Of a stretch of 64,000 bases of DNA, positions 34,491 to 46,879 are shown one piece after another (position 1 is the stretch's first letter; every line of letters begins with the position of its first letter). The translations under genes were made by a program, and so were the position numbers. This DNA comes from Cryptomeria japonica. Its lineage: Eukaryota > Streptophyta > Pinopsida > Cupressales > Cupressaceae. The notes beneath the pieces were generated by a model that had not been told where the DNA came from, made no database searches, and saw only the letters and a program-made list of their open reading frames with translations. The stretch lies in the NCBI RefSeq assembly GCF_030272615.1, contig NC_081412.1, positions 540,472,335 to 540,536,334 on the forward strand, written 5' to 3'.

Positions 34491-34599
34491 CCCCCAAAAG
34501 TGCATTGCATGGAGTTCAAAAATAGAAAAGAGTACTTTGGTAGTTGGGGAGAAATATCTAACTTTGGGGATTGCATTTTTTGTCATCCCAAAGTAGATA

Positions 34600-37500
34600 T
34601 TTTCCTTTTTACATTAAAAACTTTTTTTCACCTTTCAAGTATTTTTTCCAAATGTCCCGACCTACAGTTCGCTATGCCCGAACATGCTCTTGAAATTTCA
34701 TGCAGACGGCCCTTATTTGTTGAAGCCAATCGAGTTTGTTGGTCCCATAATCTTGTATAACCGCATGGAACTTGCTAGCGCACATTATGTCATCTTTAGT
34801 ATATGGAGCTCCATCATTTTTAATTGGCTTTTCCAACACATTCTTATTTCGTCATGTCCCATGTTTGACCTCCATTCACCAACTAACTTCTTCAGGAGAT
34901 CTGTGCCATTATTCCCGACACAGAGTAGGATAGCTTCACTATCTTCCCATCCCTCATCCATGAGATCCATGATGTCACTTTTTAATACCAAAATCTGAAA
35001 CCAGCCCTCAAAGGTGCCAAAATCATGAGGCTCAAAAATTTGCTTCTCTATTGGAATCAAGGAGTGAGTTCAGAATAGTGCCTTCATGATGGGAAGTAGC
35101 AAATTAATTGATTTATGTACCACCTCAATGTTGCTCCTGAGTGCTTTGACTATTTTAAAGGTCCTCTTTGTAATGCCCACGAAAATACCCTAGAGAAATA
35201 ATCTAAATTCTACTAACAAATGGAAATAATTTTATTTTTTTTAAAAACCATCCATAACACTATGATAACATTAACATATGTCAGCATAGCATCATTAAAT
35301 TCCAAGATCACGTAAAAGTACATGTATAAACCATAGTCTACATTACACAAGCAGAATAATTCAATTCAACATATGTTCAATATTATTCTTGCAACATAAC
35401 CATTCCCTAGGGTATCTTAACGTCACTACTTGACATCATCTCATGACAACATTTATCTATCTAGGTGGTCATATTTATTATCCTCTAACCATTTACTTTT
35501 ATGCATCTAAACATTATTACCATTTATGCATAGATCATTCACATAGTATACTCTAATAGAACATTATACAAATCATTTAACCATTGATATCAATGATCAC
35601 CTAGTTACTCAAGTAAAGATCAATGCTATCTAATCAATTCCTACTATCATTCATTCTCCATCATAACATAATACTAACCATCTCATAAATGCAATGCAAC
35701 TCAAATACATATAAACTATTCCATTTCACATAGATTCTCTCAACCCAATACTAAGGAATAAGGCTTAGGAGGGGTCTCAGGAAACCTCAGAGATCCAAAA
35801 CGGCCCTCATACTGCACACAGAAGGTCTGGGACATCCAATTACTGACAGAATCATCAAACATAACAAATGCACAGTCACTGCAAAAAGTTGCATCAAGAA
35901 ATCTTTCTCCCATAGAGCAAAAACTGAGGTTTAGGTTGCCAAATTGGTCAAGGAAGAACAAGAACATGTTGCAAACGCTCAAGAGAGGCTCAAGCAAGCT
36001 AGATAGGGTCAAATTGCAGCCAATGCAAGAGGATTGATTGTGTCTGCACATTCACAGTGCAATCACAAAGAATACCCAGGCATACAATAGAGATAAGACA
36101 CCAAAACAAGCTCAATCCAAAGTGGATTTTGCAAACTGCTCAAGGGAATAAACAAATGCAATTACAAACATGATTCAACACTTTCTCAAAAGCACAATCA
36201 AACACAGAGAATACACTTGAGCTCCCAGCAAATGCAAATTCCAGAAAAGAGAATCAAAGAAATGCAGATTTCCCTAAAACCATACACTAACAAATAGCAA
36301 TCAATCTATTGCAAAACATGAAATCATTTTCCCCTCAGACAATCTTTTCGAGACAATGCAAACAATCTTTCTAAAACCAAAAATGCAAAGTGCCGACAAA
36401 TGGAACCAACTTGGAAAAAGATGCAACGAGGAGAAATCTGAAAGCGCAATCCAATTCCAGCAAAAATCTTCAACAATCTCAATCCCAAACCACAAGCAAA
36501 TCCTTCAAAACCCAGATCTTCAAAGCTTCCAAAATTTTCCAACCCCCGTGAATGCATAGGAAGCCCAATAAATACAAAAACTATATTGGAAACCGACCAA
36601 TGAAAATATTCCCAAAAACTATATTATTTACCTATCTTGTATAGTTTCAAGGCAAATATTATTTCTCAATATAATTTACCTACCAATTAAAATTCCACCA
36701 ATCATATGCAAGGGTAGGTAAATATATTCATTTTGCAATTACCGACAAACACAATTTATAACAATACATTAAATAATAATAATTCATCACTTAATATAAT
36801 CAATTAATAAATCAAAAGCATAAAGCCTTAGAAATAGGATCCCACTTAAAAATATAAAATCAAATCTCAAATAACCATAAATAAATTGATAAAGTCAACA
36901 AATCCAAAAATCAATAATAATTAAAAATTAAATAAGGCTCAACAACAATAAATAAATAAATATAAATAGATTGCTCAACAATAAAATTATCAAATAATTG
37001 ATAATCCTCAAATAAATAAATAAATAAATATTCAACAATAAAACAATACAAATAAAAAATAATTCCATAATGGATAAACCATCAAATAATAAATAAACCA
37101 ATCATTAAAATAATTAAATCTCACCAATCATAAATATCCATCAATAAATAGATAATTGATGATTAGAAATACACCATGATTAAATTAATTAATCAATCAA
37201 ATAAATACTTACAATCTAATAATTAAACAATCACACATAACCACATAAACATAGACTCTAATCCACTTACGCCAAGGGAACAACATAACACAAGACTCTT
37301 GCGTCGTGGCACAATCAACAAGGTACACATCTTAAACCTAGTGTGTGAGGGAAACTGTCATCTCTGACAACTTGCCATTGGGATAATGACACATTCAGAC
37401 CTGTGGAGCCAGGTGGAGTCGATGTCTGGTACCTGCAAACCTGCATCAAAAACCAATGCAACATATACGATACATATATATAAACAGACAAGTGATAGAA

Positions 37501-40500
37501 AATCGCGACGACATATCCTGCTCGCAATGAGTGATATGGCATTGTCTCTACTCACGAAGACACTCACACAATATGATAACAAAACATCACATAGAATCAT
37601 CATCATGAAATAGGGTTACTATCATCTATGTAAACAATGATCATATGTAAATCCACGAGTCATATAAATCCATCGATCAAGGTGATACTATATATCAACA
37701 TCCACAAGAATCAAATGGCATATAATAAGTCTCGCATCATCAATCATAAAGCGTCATAACCGATAACATGAATCCACATAAAGTCCTAGTACCAGAGATA
37801 CCATCCAAAGTAGCAGAAGAGTCATAAACCACCATCCAAGTAACCATCATAAGTCTAAATAAGTCTATCAGTACGCAAATCAAAATGCAAGTCTAGGAGG
37901 GACACTACACTCTTTGCATCCTACTCGTAGTAAACCACTTCACTAAGTATCTGGCTGCCCCATCTTGCTACATCCTCCATCCATTCTCCAGTTGCCTTAG
38001 TTGTGTCCCACACACTCTCAAAGTCAGCAGTTGTCTTCTGTGCCGATGCTAGAAGAGGGACATAGGTCTCATTTGTGTGCGCCAACGGCTTCAGCAAGTG
38101 GTCTATATAATTTTAAGTCTGTTGTGCTCAGGCCTTACACATTTATCTTTCTATAGTCATCCTCTCTAGCCGGCTCAGTATTGTCTCCATGGAGTCTTTG
38201 AACTCTTCCACCTCCCGACTTATAGTTGCCTTTCCCATTGGGATTGACATAACATTGTAATCAGCCAATGCAACTTCCTCGGCTGATTCGCCCTTAGGTG
38301 GAGCAGCAATGTGCATTGTTCGGTTCCTTTGAGCGTCCTTAGTCACCTTGGAATATGTCCTCGGTTTCTTTTTCTCCTTACCTCGGGCTCTCCTATTTTG
38401 GGGAAAAGAGGCCATCTAGGCTTATAGGTGGCCTTATGGTGGCTTTCCTTTGGGCTCAGGCCTGCAACCATGTGGGAGGGACGAATTGTCCTAAAATGAC
38501 AACTAACTCCATGTTTTGTTCTATTGAAGTTACAGCTGACTCACTATCTACGCTTGGTTGATTGATCAAGGATAAGGGTTGATTTCCCTCTGCATTTTGT
38601 TCTTTGTCTACAATTGATTTCTCTCCAACTCCACTCAACAATTGTCGAGGGACCTCAAACTCCTACTGTCCTTCAACTCTAGGGAGGTCTTAGTCCTTGT
38701 CCTCCTCTTCAGCCTTACCCTTATTCTCATTCCCTTTAGTGGCTTCCTCATTTTTTCCATCACCTTCCTCTTCTTGCTCTTTCTGTTCGGGATCCTTTTT
38801 TTTATCCTCTTCATTGGGCTGGATTTCTCCCTCTCCTCGGGCCCATCTAGATCAATGATTTGCATCCCCATCTCTTGTACATTAGGCTCTTGCTGATCTG
38901 TTGTTTCAACGATAGCTGAAACGATTTGTTGCGCGAGAGGGGTGGATTGGCGCTCTACCTCAGTCACGTCTTTTGCTCCATGGGTATCTTCATGGCTCCT
39001 TACTGGTAATTTTTCTTGTGCATGGGCCTCAAGCGATTGGCTTTTATTTTTCTTGGATCTCTTGGATGCTCATGACCGTTTACTAGCCTTCGCCTTCTTT
39101 CTCTTCTTCTTAGGATTCCTCTCGGCCTCTCCTTCCTCTTGTGCAGCAATTGATGCCTCCTCCTATTCTAATGAGTGAGACTCAAGACCTCCCATCAGGT
39201 TATAGGTGAACTATATGCCATCACGGTTACCTCTTGAATACGCTGATGGAGCCAGGCATCAGAATGTCCCTTGGGACCTTCCATTATGATTCCCAAATCG
39301 ATGACCGGGTCCTGAGACCAGTTGATCGAAGGTGGGTGATCTTTTATGGCTTCATAAGCCTAATGCTGTGTGCGGTTCCCATAGTCAACTAGTTGATCTG
39401 GAACTCGGGAGTACTCAAAGGTTTGGAATTGATGTAGATTGAGCCTAGAGTACTCTCCTACGAACCTCGAAATTATCTGTGCAACTAGCCCAGTAATCCT
39501 TTATGTTCATTTTATGCTTATAGTGGCGACCATAAGGTTTTCGTCCTAGTAATGTAGGATCAAAGTTCTTTCTACAGGAATGCTCTTGTAGGCAATACGA
39601 CGCCAGCTCATCAATTGATGGTTTAGCCTGTGCATGAGTTTTGAAGTATACGTCGTTATCCCCTATTGCCATTGGTAATGTGACTCTAGACATTTTCTTG
39701 TCTCTAAGAACCTACTCGGTTGCAAGCGCATGTCTGGCAACCTCCAGGAGCACCATCTTATCAGTGGGATATCTAGGGCGCTGGTAGGGAGTGCCTTTAA
39801 AGCCTAAGATTCTCAAGTAAGAGAATCGGGGAAACTTAATATACCATGTCCCATACTTCCAATCATTGCGATGGCCTGCTTGGATAACCTATATTGAAGC
39901 CCCTCTTGCATCGTCCTAACCATGTGCATGGTGAAGGCAATGTTCACATGGTCATATTGGCCCACTGCATAGGCTATGTTGTTCTTCTCCCTCTAACTTA
40001 TGTTGTAGAAATGCAGTTGAGGGTAACAGTCATATACTTTTATCTAATTAGGCTTGTTTCCAATGTCACCCAAGCGAATCAATCTCGATAGTCTAGGATG
40101 TCTTGCGAACATATACACCATATAAGAGGACATTGTGAAGTACCTCTTCTCTGCAAGTTGAACTACCTGCATATGGATGTTGTCATTGATGATTTGACGT
40201 GACCTTCCCTACAAAGACCTCCTCTGCGTAGTAAGGAATCCACTCCTCAAACGTATTGGAGTGATGGAGCCCCATGACTCGACTGAGTAGAGTAACCATG
40301 TCTCTGTATTCCTCACTGAACTCACTCCAGTAGACTTTCTTGAGGATATTGGCAATAAGGGATCTCTTTTCCTTAAACCAAATTTCATTCATTTTTCCTT
40401 TGCACTTATTGGGATTGGTGTCATATATTGCCTAAGCCTCTTCTATTGTCACCACAATTGCCTCCTTGGAGATTGGGATGTCAAAAGCTTCTCCAATAGC

Positions 40501-40887
40501 CTCAAGGGTGAAATCTGCCATCACTGTTCCGTTTGCAAGTACCACCCTGCTATCCGGCTAATAGTGTTTGGAGCTTTCCACAACAAGCTCATAATTTTGG
40601 ATAGCCGACGGGAATCCAGCAACCTATGCAATTCCACTCTCCACCATCTTTTCCATGCTCTCGTGGACATTTGCAGCGTATACTCTGTCTCTAAACTGTT
40701 GGATATTGACATGCCCAAAATCAGCGTCGACCACATTATCCCAATTACTTTGGACCCTTGACTCTCGCATCAACCCCTGATACTCACATTTCATCTTCTC
40801 CAACTTGCGGGGGTTGTTAGTCTTAGACGTTTGGGAGGTCCCTAGTGCTTCAAGTGCCTTAGAGGATTCAACCACCTTGGGAGGCAT
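34600..40887 (-). pseudogene. Decayed homologue of the 1073-aa single-ORF protein, split by a solo LTR
   Basis: On the minus strand it starts MPPKVVESSKALEALGTS (40887) and continues through frameshifts. It shares with the intact ORF at 58712-61933 the motifs EEYRDMVTLLSRV (intact EEYRDLITMLNRV), FPRFSYLRILG and PRYPTDKMVLLEVAR (intact FPKFTYIRVYG and PRYPTDRIVLLEVTR), a K/R-rich acidic middle (38143-38967) and a C-terminal part (34785-35060) with FEGWFQILVLKSDIMDL. The reading is interrupted at 35169-37909 by an LTR. The order and spacing of motifs is the same as in the intact copy. Several stops rule out expression of the whole protein. Confidence 0.78.
35169..37909. mobile_element. Solo LTR (2741 bp) with perfect CTCTT target duplication
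   Basis: The left end is TGTAATGCCCAC and the right end GGAGGGACACTACA (inverted TGTAGTGTCCC). CTCTT is present at 35164-35168 and 37910-37914. Joining the flanks gives AAGGTCCTCTTTGCATCC, continuous sequence of the decayed ORF. It belongs to the TGTRATGTCCCC family but is longer than the 1.64-kb members. The interior is AT-rich, with AATAAATA-rich stretches at 36900-37200, and non-coding. Confidence 0.82.
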
Positions 40888-41213
40888 CTACCCTGCACAC
40901 CAGGATGTGAATTACGAGGCGGTTTCAAAAGCATAAATGAGGTTAGCGGTGCTCAACAACGGCATTAGTATCAAAATGATTGATGATCATTAAAAAGCAT
41001 AATGGCAATTTTTATTTTAAAAAGTTGTAACTTGTTGTTCCAATTTTCAGATTCATTGCATGGCTAGTAATCTTGGTTTTGGCGTGGATTAAGTTTACAA
41101 TCCCATTGGCTTGGGAGTGTTATGTAGTTTGAGCTTGTTTGAAACTTGTTAACTTAATGCGCTCTGCGTTTCATACTTATTTACCAAATGTACGGAGATT
41201 TTTTGAGCATTTG
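40888..41213 (-). other. 5' leader of the decayed single-ORF element (proximal part)
   Basis: The sequence just upstream of the MPPK start on the minus strand. CAGGGTAG before its ATG resembles GTGTAGGT before the ATG of the intact copy, supporting equivalent starts. Nothing else is recognised. Confidence 0.45.
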
Positions 41214-42623
41214 TGTCATGTCCCCTCTTTAGCTCTGTCTAGCAGAGTCATGTGAGTTAGCCTATTATGGAGTCTTGTAGGCTGGCAATGGTGGATAGAG
41301 ACTCAGTCAGGATATTCAGTGTTTGGATTTGGTGTTTTTGGCAGTAGTAGACCAATTTGGAGCAGTTCCTTGATTTTAGGAGGCAGTTCCTACTTTTAGG
41401 AGGTTGTGATAGCGTCCAAGGTTGGGGTTCCATGAGACCATTCCTTGGTTTCAGTTTCAGGAGATTTGGGTGTGTTTCCTAGTTTCTAGGAGCATCCCTA
41501 GATTTTAGGGATGAGACTGCCAGTTGATCCATGATTTCCGACATCAGTCACAGACAGGTGATAGGTTCAGTTTCAGGTTTTTGGTGTGTTTCGAGCTTTC
41601 TATAGCTATTTGGGTTATATTTTTAATATATTTAAATATTTCCTAAGTTAGCGTTTTAATATTTTAAATAAGGCTATGTCTATAGCCATTTCGGAGTAAT
41701 AAGGGGTTTTTGGCTTCATCTGGATTCGTATGCCCATGTGTTATAGCTCGTTGGAAAGGTCGTGAACTTTTCTAAATAATTTTCACTTGCCAGGGTCCTT
41801 TTCGCACTTGGAGTTATTTTATATTGAAAAAGTGGTGTTTTCTCTATACTTGGGCACCCAATATTGGGAAATATGACTTTATATTAAAGCGCACTTTTCA
41901 TATATCTTTAGGGTTCGATTTGGAAGGAAAGAGATATTGAAAACCTAATTTCTCATTATCTTTTACATATTGAAAACTTGTTTGGTGCGATATTGCTCTG
42001 GTAGAGCAATTCTTCAATCTGGGACGCAAACCCCATGATTGGTACTGGCTGGGACGTAGCCCTCAGCTATTGATTGGCAGTGGATTCTTTTGGCATTGGC
42101 ATTATTGGTCAGAGTGTATGCGCTATTCGTTGTGGAGATTCAGATTGCTTGGTGAGGGTTTCATTAGGGTGGTTGAATTTCCCAGCTAGGGCGTGATTGT
42201 TTCAGCTTGATGCCACCATCACAACAGGTACACTATACGCTGGAAGTGGTGAAGACTTTCATTCAGCCATAGCTGGTGTTCTTGGTTTGTGTTCATCATC
42301 TACCCTTCAGTTGGCACCATTATTGGATGTAAGCACATCCCCAGTGTGTAGGGAATAATCTAGCTATTATAAACCAAAAATCTGCCTAGTACGATTTGTA
42401 TCAATTCTGATTTAATTGAATGTTCTTACTTGTTTCAGTTTCCTTCCTTATTTGCTGTTCTTTATTCATTACTTGTTATATATTCAAAAAATACAAAAAG
42501 AAAACAAACATTCTGCAACTTCTCTCTATTCTGTAAGACCATCAGCAAAAATCACAAGAAAATATAGTTTATTATTTTAAAAATTACAGCAGATCAGCAA
42601 GGGGATCCATCAAGGATCTTTCA
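41214..42623 (+). mobile_element. LTR of the TGTRATGTCCCC family (~1.4 kb), solo, end uncertain
   Basis: Starts TGTCATGTCCCCTCTTTAG and shares GTTAGCCTATTAT then TTGTAGGCTGGCAATGGTGG with the minus strand of 27797-29450. ATTTG precedes it (41209-41213) and also follows CA at 42624-42628. A second candidate end is GGGGATCCATCA at 42612, which resembles the family terminus GGGGACATTACA but lacks a matching duplication. It separates the decayed ORF from its repeat-array leader. Confidence 0.55.
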
Positions 42624-43150
42624 ATTTGAAGGTCTTTTTGAGTGATGTTTTGAAGTTTTCTACTTTGGCTGAAAATCTCGAAATTTTTCCAAGCTGGGTT
42701 TTCAAAGTTTATTATAGGCCTTGGTTATGCGTGTGTAGCCTAGGGTTTAATTTATGATACCAAAATTTGTACAATATAAATTGCAAGTAACCCTAGGTTG
42801 ATATATGGCATTCATCACTATCCTGGGAAAGGACTTATTTATCAAACCTTCAAAGAATTGATGCATACCTAGAAGTGGTTGGAAATGCCTTGCTTACCGT
42901 GAATGCCCCTTTTAGATGCGATTTATCCTCGCAGTCAAATGCTTCCTTCACTAGCACTTAGACCTTCTTTGTGCGAAGCCTAGGGTCTTCCTCAGCTCTT
43001 TGATGCTAAACAGTGGACCTCCCTTTGGAGAAATAGCACCCCTTTATGGAAGCAATTTATAGCCAAATGAAAAAAAAAAGAAAATGCCCTTGGCTGATTA
43101 TCTCCTATGATACTTCAAACTCTATCCTCTTAACCCAATGCCAAGTCGTC

Positions 43151-44180
43151 TCCAAGGAGCAATTCGGCAATTTGAAGGTGAAATGCACAAAAAAAGCTTC
43201 GAACCTTGAGACACGCGGCCCATCGACTCCCTCTAGCCTATTTCGCACTTATCATTTCGCTGCTCATGGGAAGAGTTTGGCAAATGGAAACATGAAGGCG
43301 AGAAAAAAAAGGGCACTTATATTTCAATGCGCATAACTTTTCGCATCCCCTTTGATTTATTTTTCGCTTGACTTAGCTTGACGCCATTTAAAGGGAGAAA
43401 CTTGGCATTTAGAAGCAAGCATGCAAAATGATACGCCTTATGTTTTGCAATTCATGCTTTTAGGGCTCTCTATTTACTTCACTTCACTTAAGACCACAGC
43501 ACTTCAAGGGAAAAACTTAGGCGACTTAGGACGAAAGTGCCAAAAAGTTTCTTTAACGATTTTATTTAATGTTTTCTTTTCAAGGAAAACTTCAGGTTTT
43601 TGAGGATGAAATGAAGGCGATTTAATGTGGAATATGAAAGAAAGACTTTGCTTTATACTTTACGCATCATTGAAACCCTTCTTTACTTCATTTTCCTTCT
43701 TAGCACTTCACCACTTAAAGGGAAAATCTTGGGGATTTTGAAGTAAAAATGAAATACGTTTTAAAACGACCCTCTTCTTTTATTTTTGCTTGACTTGTCA
43801 TTTCGCTAACTTAAGGAAAAAGTTAGACGAATTTATGAAGTGCAAATAAGTGTTTCTTGTCTTTACTTCGATTGCAACTTATCTTTGTGTGTTTTTTCCC
43901 TTTAATTCGTTTTTAATCTTAACTTTGCACCTTTTTTTTTAAAAGGGAAAAGTTCGACAAAATTAGGCAAATGTGCAAAGAGGTTCCCTTTATGATTTCA
44001 TTGAATGTTTTGCAGGGAAAACTTCAGCCATTTAGAAAGGTTTTGTAGAAGGCGTTTAAATTTTGAAGCTTATAAATTCATCGAATTCCCTTCCTTGTCC
44101 TTTATTCTCATTCAACTCAACTTAATACCTCGTTGCTTTAAAGGGAAAAGTTAGGCAATTGAAGGCTAAAGTGCAAAAGA
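43151..44180 (-). repeat. ~110-bp degenerate tandem array with AAGGGAAAACTTAGGC core, upstream of the decayed ORF
   Basis: Ten cores resembling TTAAAGGGAAAACTTAGGCA (plus strand) start near 43151, 43264, 43387, 43502, 43581, 43715, 43808, 43941, 44012 and 44137, mean spacing about 110 bp. Each is usually followed by a TTTGAAGG-x-GAAATGCAAAA segment, and often preceded by TTCGCTTGACTT. On the minus strand the array lies in the leader of the decayed ORF, where the intact element carries its hairpin array. The small ORFs here are by-products. Confidence 0.7.
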
Positions 44181-44189
44181 ATAAACACT

Positions 44190-44570
44190 TAATGCTTGGC
44201 ACCTACAATTCCATCAAACTCCCCTTTTTCTCGTCTAAAGCCTAACTTGCACATTGTCATTACAGGGCCACTCTCAGGTACCTTGCCTCTAAGAACCTAC
44301 ACTTTGACAACATTTTGGAATTCCAGCCTAAACAACTCTTCTCAAGTCCTATGGCATCCTTTAGCCAGACTTTCTCTTTCTTTTGCATCTCACTCTGCCA
44401 ACTAAACCAAATTCCTACTCAGAGCCGCGACGAGGCAAACAACGAAAAGGGGGTCCTTGTCGGCGACGGGGAGCGTGTGCAAGGCACAACAAGTAGGAGC
44501 AAGCAAATAAAATAGGAAGTTATAGTGCCAATAAATATCCTTTAGCAAAGAGAAGATCTCAACAAATGGA
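44190..44570. other. Distal leader of the decayed element, no recognised gene
   Basis: Contains short plus-strand frames (44196-44515) without a known domain. It probably includes the junction between the single-ORF element and the adjoining copia fragment; the exact border is not visible. Confidence 0.3.
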
Positions 44571-44579
44571 GGCCCCTAT

Positions 44580-46830
44580 ACCCTCATCTAATCCTAGTGC
44601 TTTGGTAGAGACCCACCTATTTTTAACCATCCTTGAGGGAAAACCTCTTACAAGTAAGAGACCAATGAGACCTTTGAAAATGGCATTTCAAAATGAGCTT
44701 TAACATTGCTAATTGGATTTATGCAAATGGGTTGGTTTGCAATGTTGCTCACTCACCATATTATTGAAAAATGGTACAGAAAGCATGAAGAAAACTAGAT
44801 CAAACCATTTTGACACCGCAAAATATCATAAAACAATATATGTGAATGTCTTGATTTCTATACGATAATCTTTACATTTACGTTCATTTACCTCTCTAAT
44901 ACATCAACAAAGTGATGCAATCTAGTGTGTGGACCCTTCTAATTTTGAAAATGCAACATGCACTTTACATGCTTTGAAGAAATTATGGTTGAGTCATGAC
45001 ACTCACAAACTACTCACCTTTCCCTCAATCTAATTGCTACAAAAGATGCTTTCTTCAATCTACATACCTCATGCTCCTTTCTTGCAACCCAAAAGGCCTA
45101 AAGCTAAGACGTGCACTTCTTCCTCAAAGCTGCCATTGAGGCAGGTACTCCTTATGTCCATTTGATGGAATTTCCAACCAAATTGAGGTGTCATGGCTAG
45201 AACTAAATGAATAATGCTCATCTTTGTTGTAGGAGACAAGTTCTCCTAATAGTCAATACCTTCTCATTGTGAGAACTCTTTTAAGACCAATCATACTTTG
45301 TACTTGTCAAGTGTACCATTACCTTTGTACTTGACTTTATACATCTTCGCAACCAATTCGTTTCTTCGTTGGTGGAAGATTTGAAAAAACCCAAGATTTG
45401 ATTTTCATGAGACTCTTATGTTCGGTTTCCATAGCCTTTTCACATTCAAATTTGCCTTTTGCTTCCTCAAACACACACGGCTCGTTAATTTCCCAAATGT
45501 TAGCCATAGGAGCAAAGTTAACTATGTTCTTGCTCTTGCCTTTGAATACTCTTTTTAGAAGCATCTTCATCAAAATCAATGTTTCTATCATGACTTGGTC
45601 TACTTGTTTTTTGTGTCATTTGGATCCTGATCCAAGTTATCCTAAAAAATATCTTTTGGTACTAATACTTGTTTGAGAGACTCCATGTGCTATGAATCCT
45701 TCCCCTCTTCAAGTGGATCCAACTAAAGATCAAAACCTAAATCCTTAGCCTTGATAGGCTGATCTTAGTAATTTTGATCTTTGAAGGGCCCAACTTCTTC
45801 GTCAATCACAACATCCCTGCTGAGAGTCGGGTGATCAATGTCAACATCAATCAGCCTGTAGGCTGATTGATTTTCACTATACCCTATAAGCATTCACTTC
45901 TTACTCTTTGAGTCCATCTTGGTTCTCTTTGCATCTAGAATCCAAACATATGCTATAGAACCGATACCTTAAGGCGACTCACTTTCAATTTCCTCCTAGA
46001 CCAAGCTTCCTTTGTGGTCTTCTCCTTCATTGCCTATGGCGGAGACCTATTGAGAAGATTAACTGCAATATAATTTCCTTTGCCCAAAACTTCTTGGGAG
46101 CACTCCTATTCTCCAACATACACCGGTCCATCTCTATAGTTCTACAATTCATTCTCTCAACTACTCCATTCTACTGTAGAGTATAGCGTGTGGTGTATTG
46201 ACATTTTATACCATGTTTAGCACAAAAATTATTGAAATCATTTGAACAAATTCACCTCCATTATTAGATCTAAGAGTTATGGTGTCACATCCTAACTCTT
46301 TCTCTACTAATGATTTGAACTTTTGAGAAATTCCTAAAACACATCTAATTTTCACTTCAAGAAAAACATCCACATTTTCCTATTGAAATCATCAACAAAC
46401 AAACGAAAGTACATAACACTAGTGACTGATGTCATACTCATTAGTCCACAAATATCTGCATGAACCAGCTATATAAATCTCTAGGCTCTCCTAGATTGTC
46501 CATCTGAAAAAAGAGTTTTGTTTTGCTTACGTACTTGGCAAGCTTCACAAATACCCTATTTTTTGTTGTTGTATATCAGGTAAACCTTCTACCAAATTCT
46601 CTTGTGCCAACTAAGAGAGGTAGGTTAAGCTGAAGTGCCCATAGTGTACTGATATCAAATGCACTCTTGGTTGCCAATGCATGCTCTTGAATCTCTCCAG
46701 TATCAACAAGTCGATACAAACCATGATCTTCGATATCAACAGCAATGGTTTTCTTGGATTCCTTGTCAATATTATAATTTATATGTTTGCTAGTTATGAC
46801 ATCCAAATTGGGTCAATGGTGTATAATTTG
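44580..46830 (-). pseudogene. Copia-type pol fragment (GAG-pre-integrase, integrase remnants, RT start)
   Basis: On the minus strand: 46806-46576 reads DHGLYRLVDTGEIQEHALAT then SAFDISTLW, the GAG-pre-integrase region. Degenerate integrase follows. At 45591-45337, EPCVFEEAKGKFECEKAMET then SLMKIKSWVFSNLPPTKKRI marks the N-terminus of the copia reverse transcriptase, continued by KVKYKGNGTLDKYKV and a QFGWKFHQMDIRS-like segment (usual WKLYQMDVKSAFLNG). Frameshifts are frequent. No LTR of its own was identified. Confidence 0.78.
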
Positions 46831-46879
46831 ACTCACTGAGAGAGCAGATTGAGTTCCATTCACAATACATATACACATT

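Noticed and set aside
35740-36559. Several 60-100 codon frames on both strands
   Set aside because: All lie within the 2.7-kb solo LTR, overlap one another and lack domains.
38642-39178. Plus-strand ORFs of 84 and 78 codons rich in F/L/S
   Set aside because: They are the antisense of the K/R/E-rich middle of the decayed minus-strand ORF.
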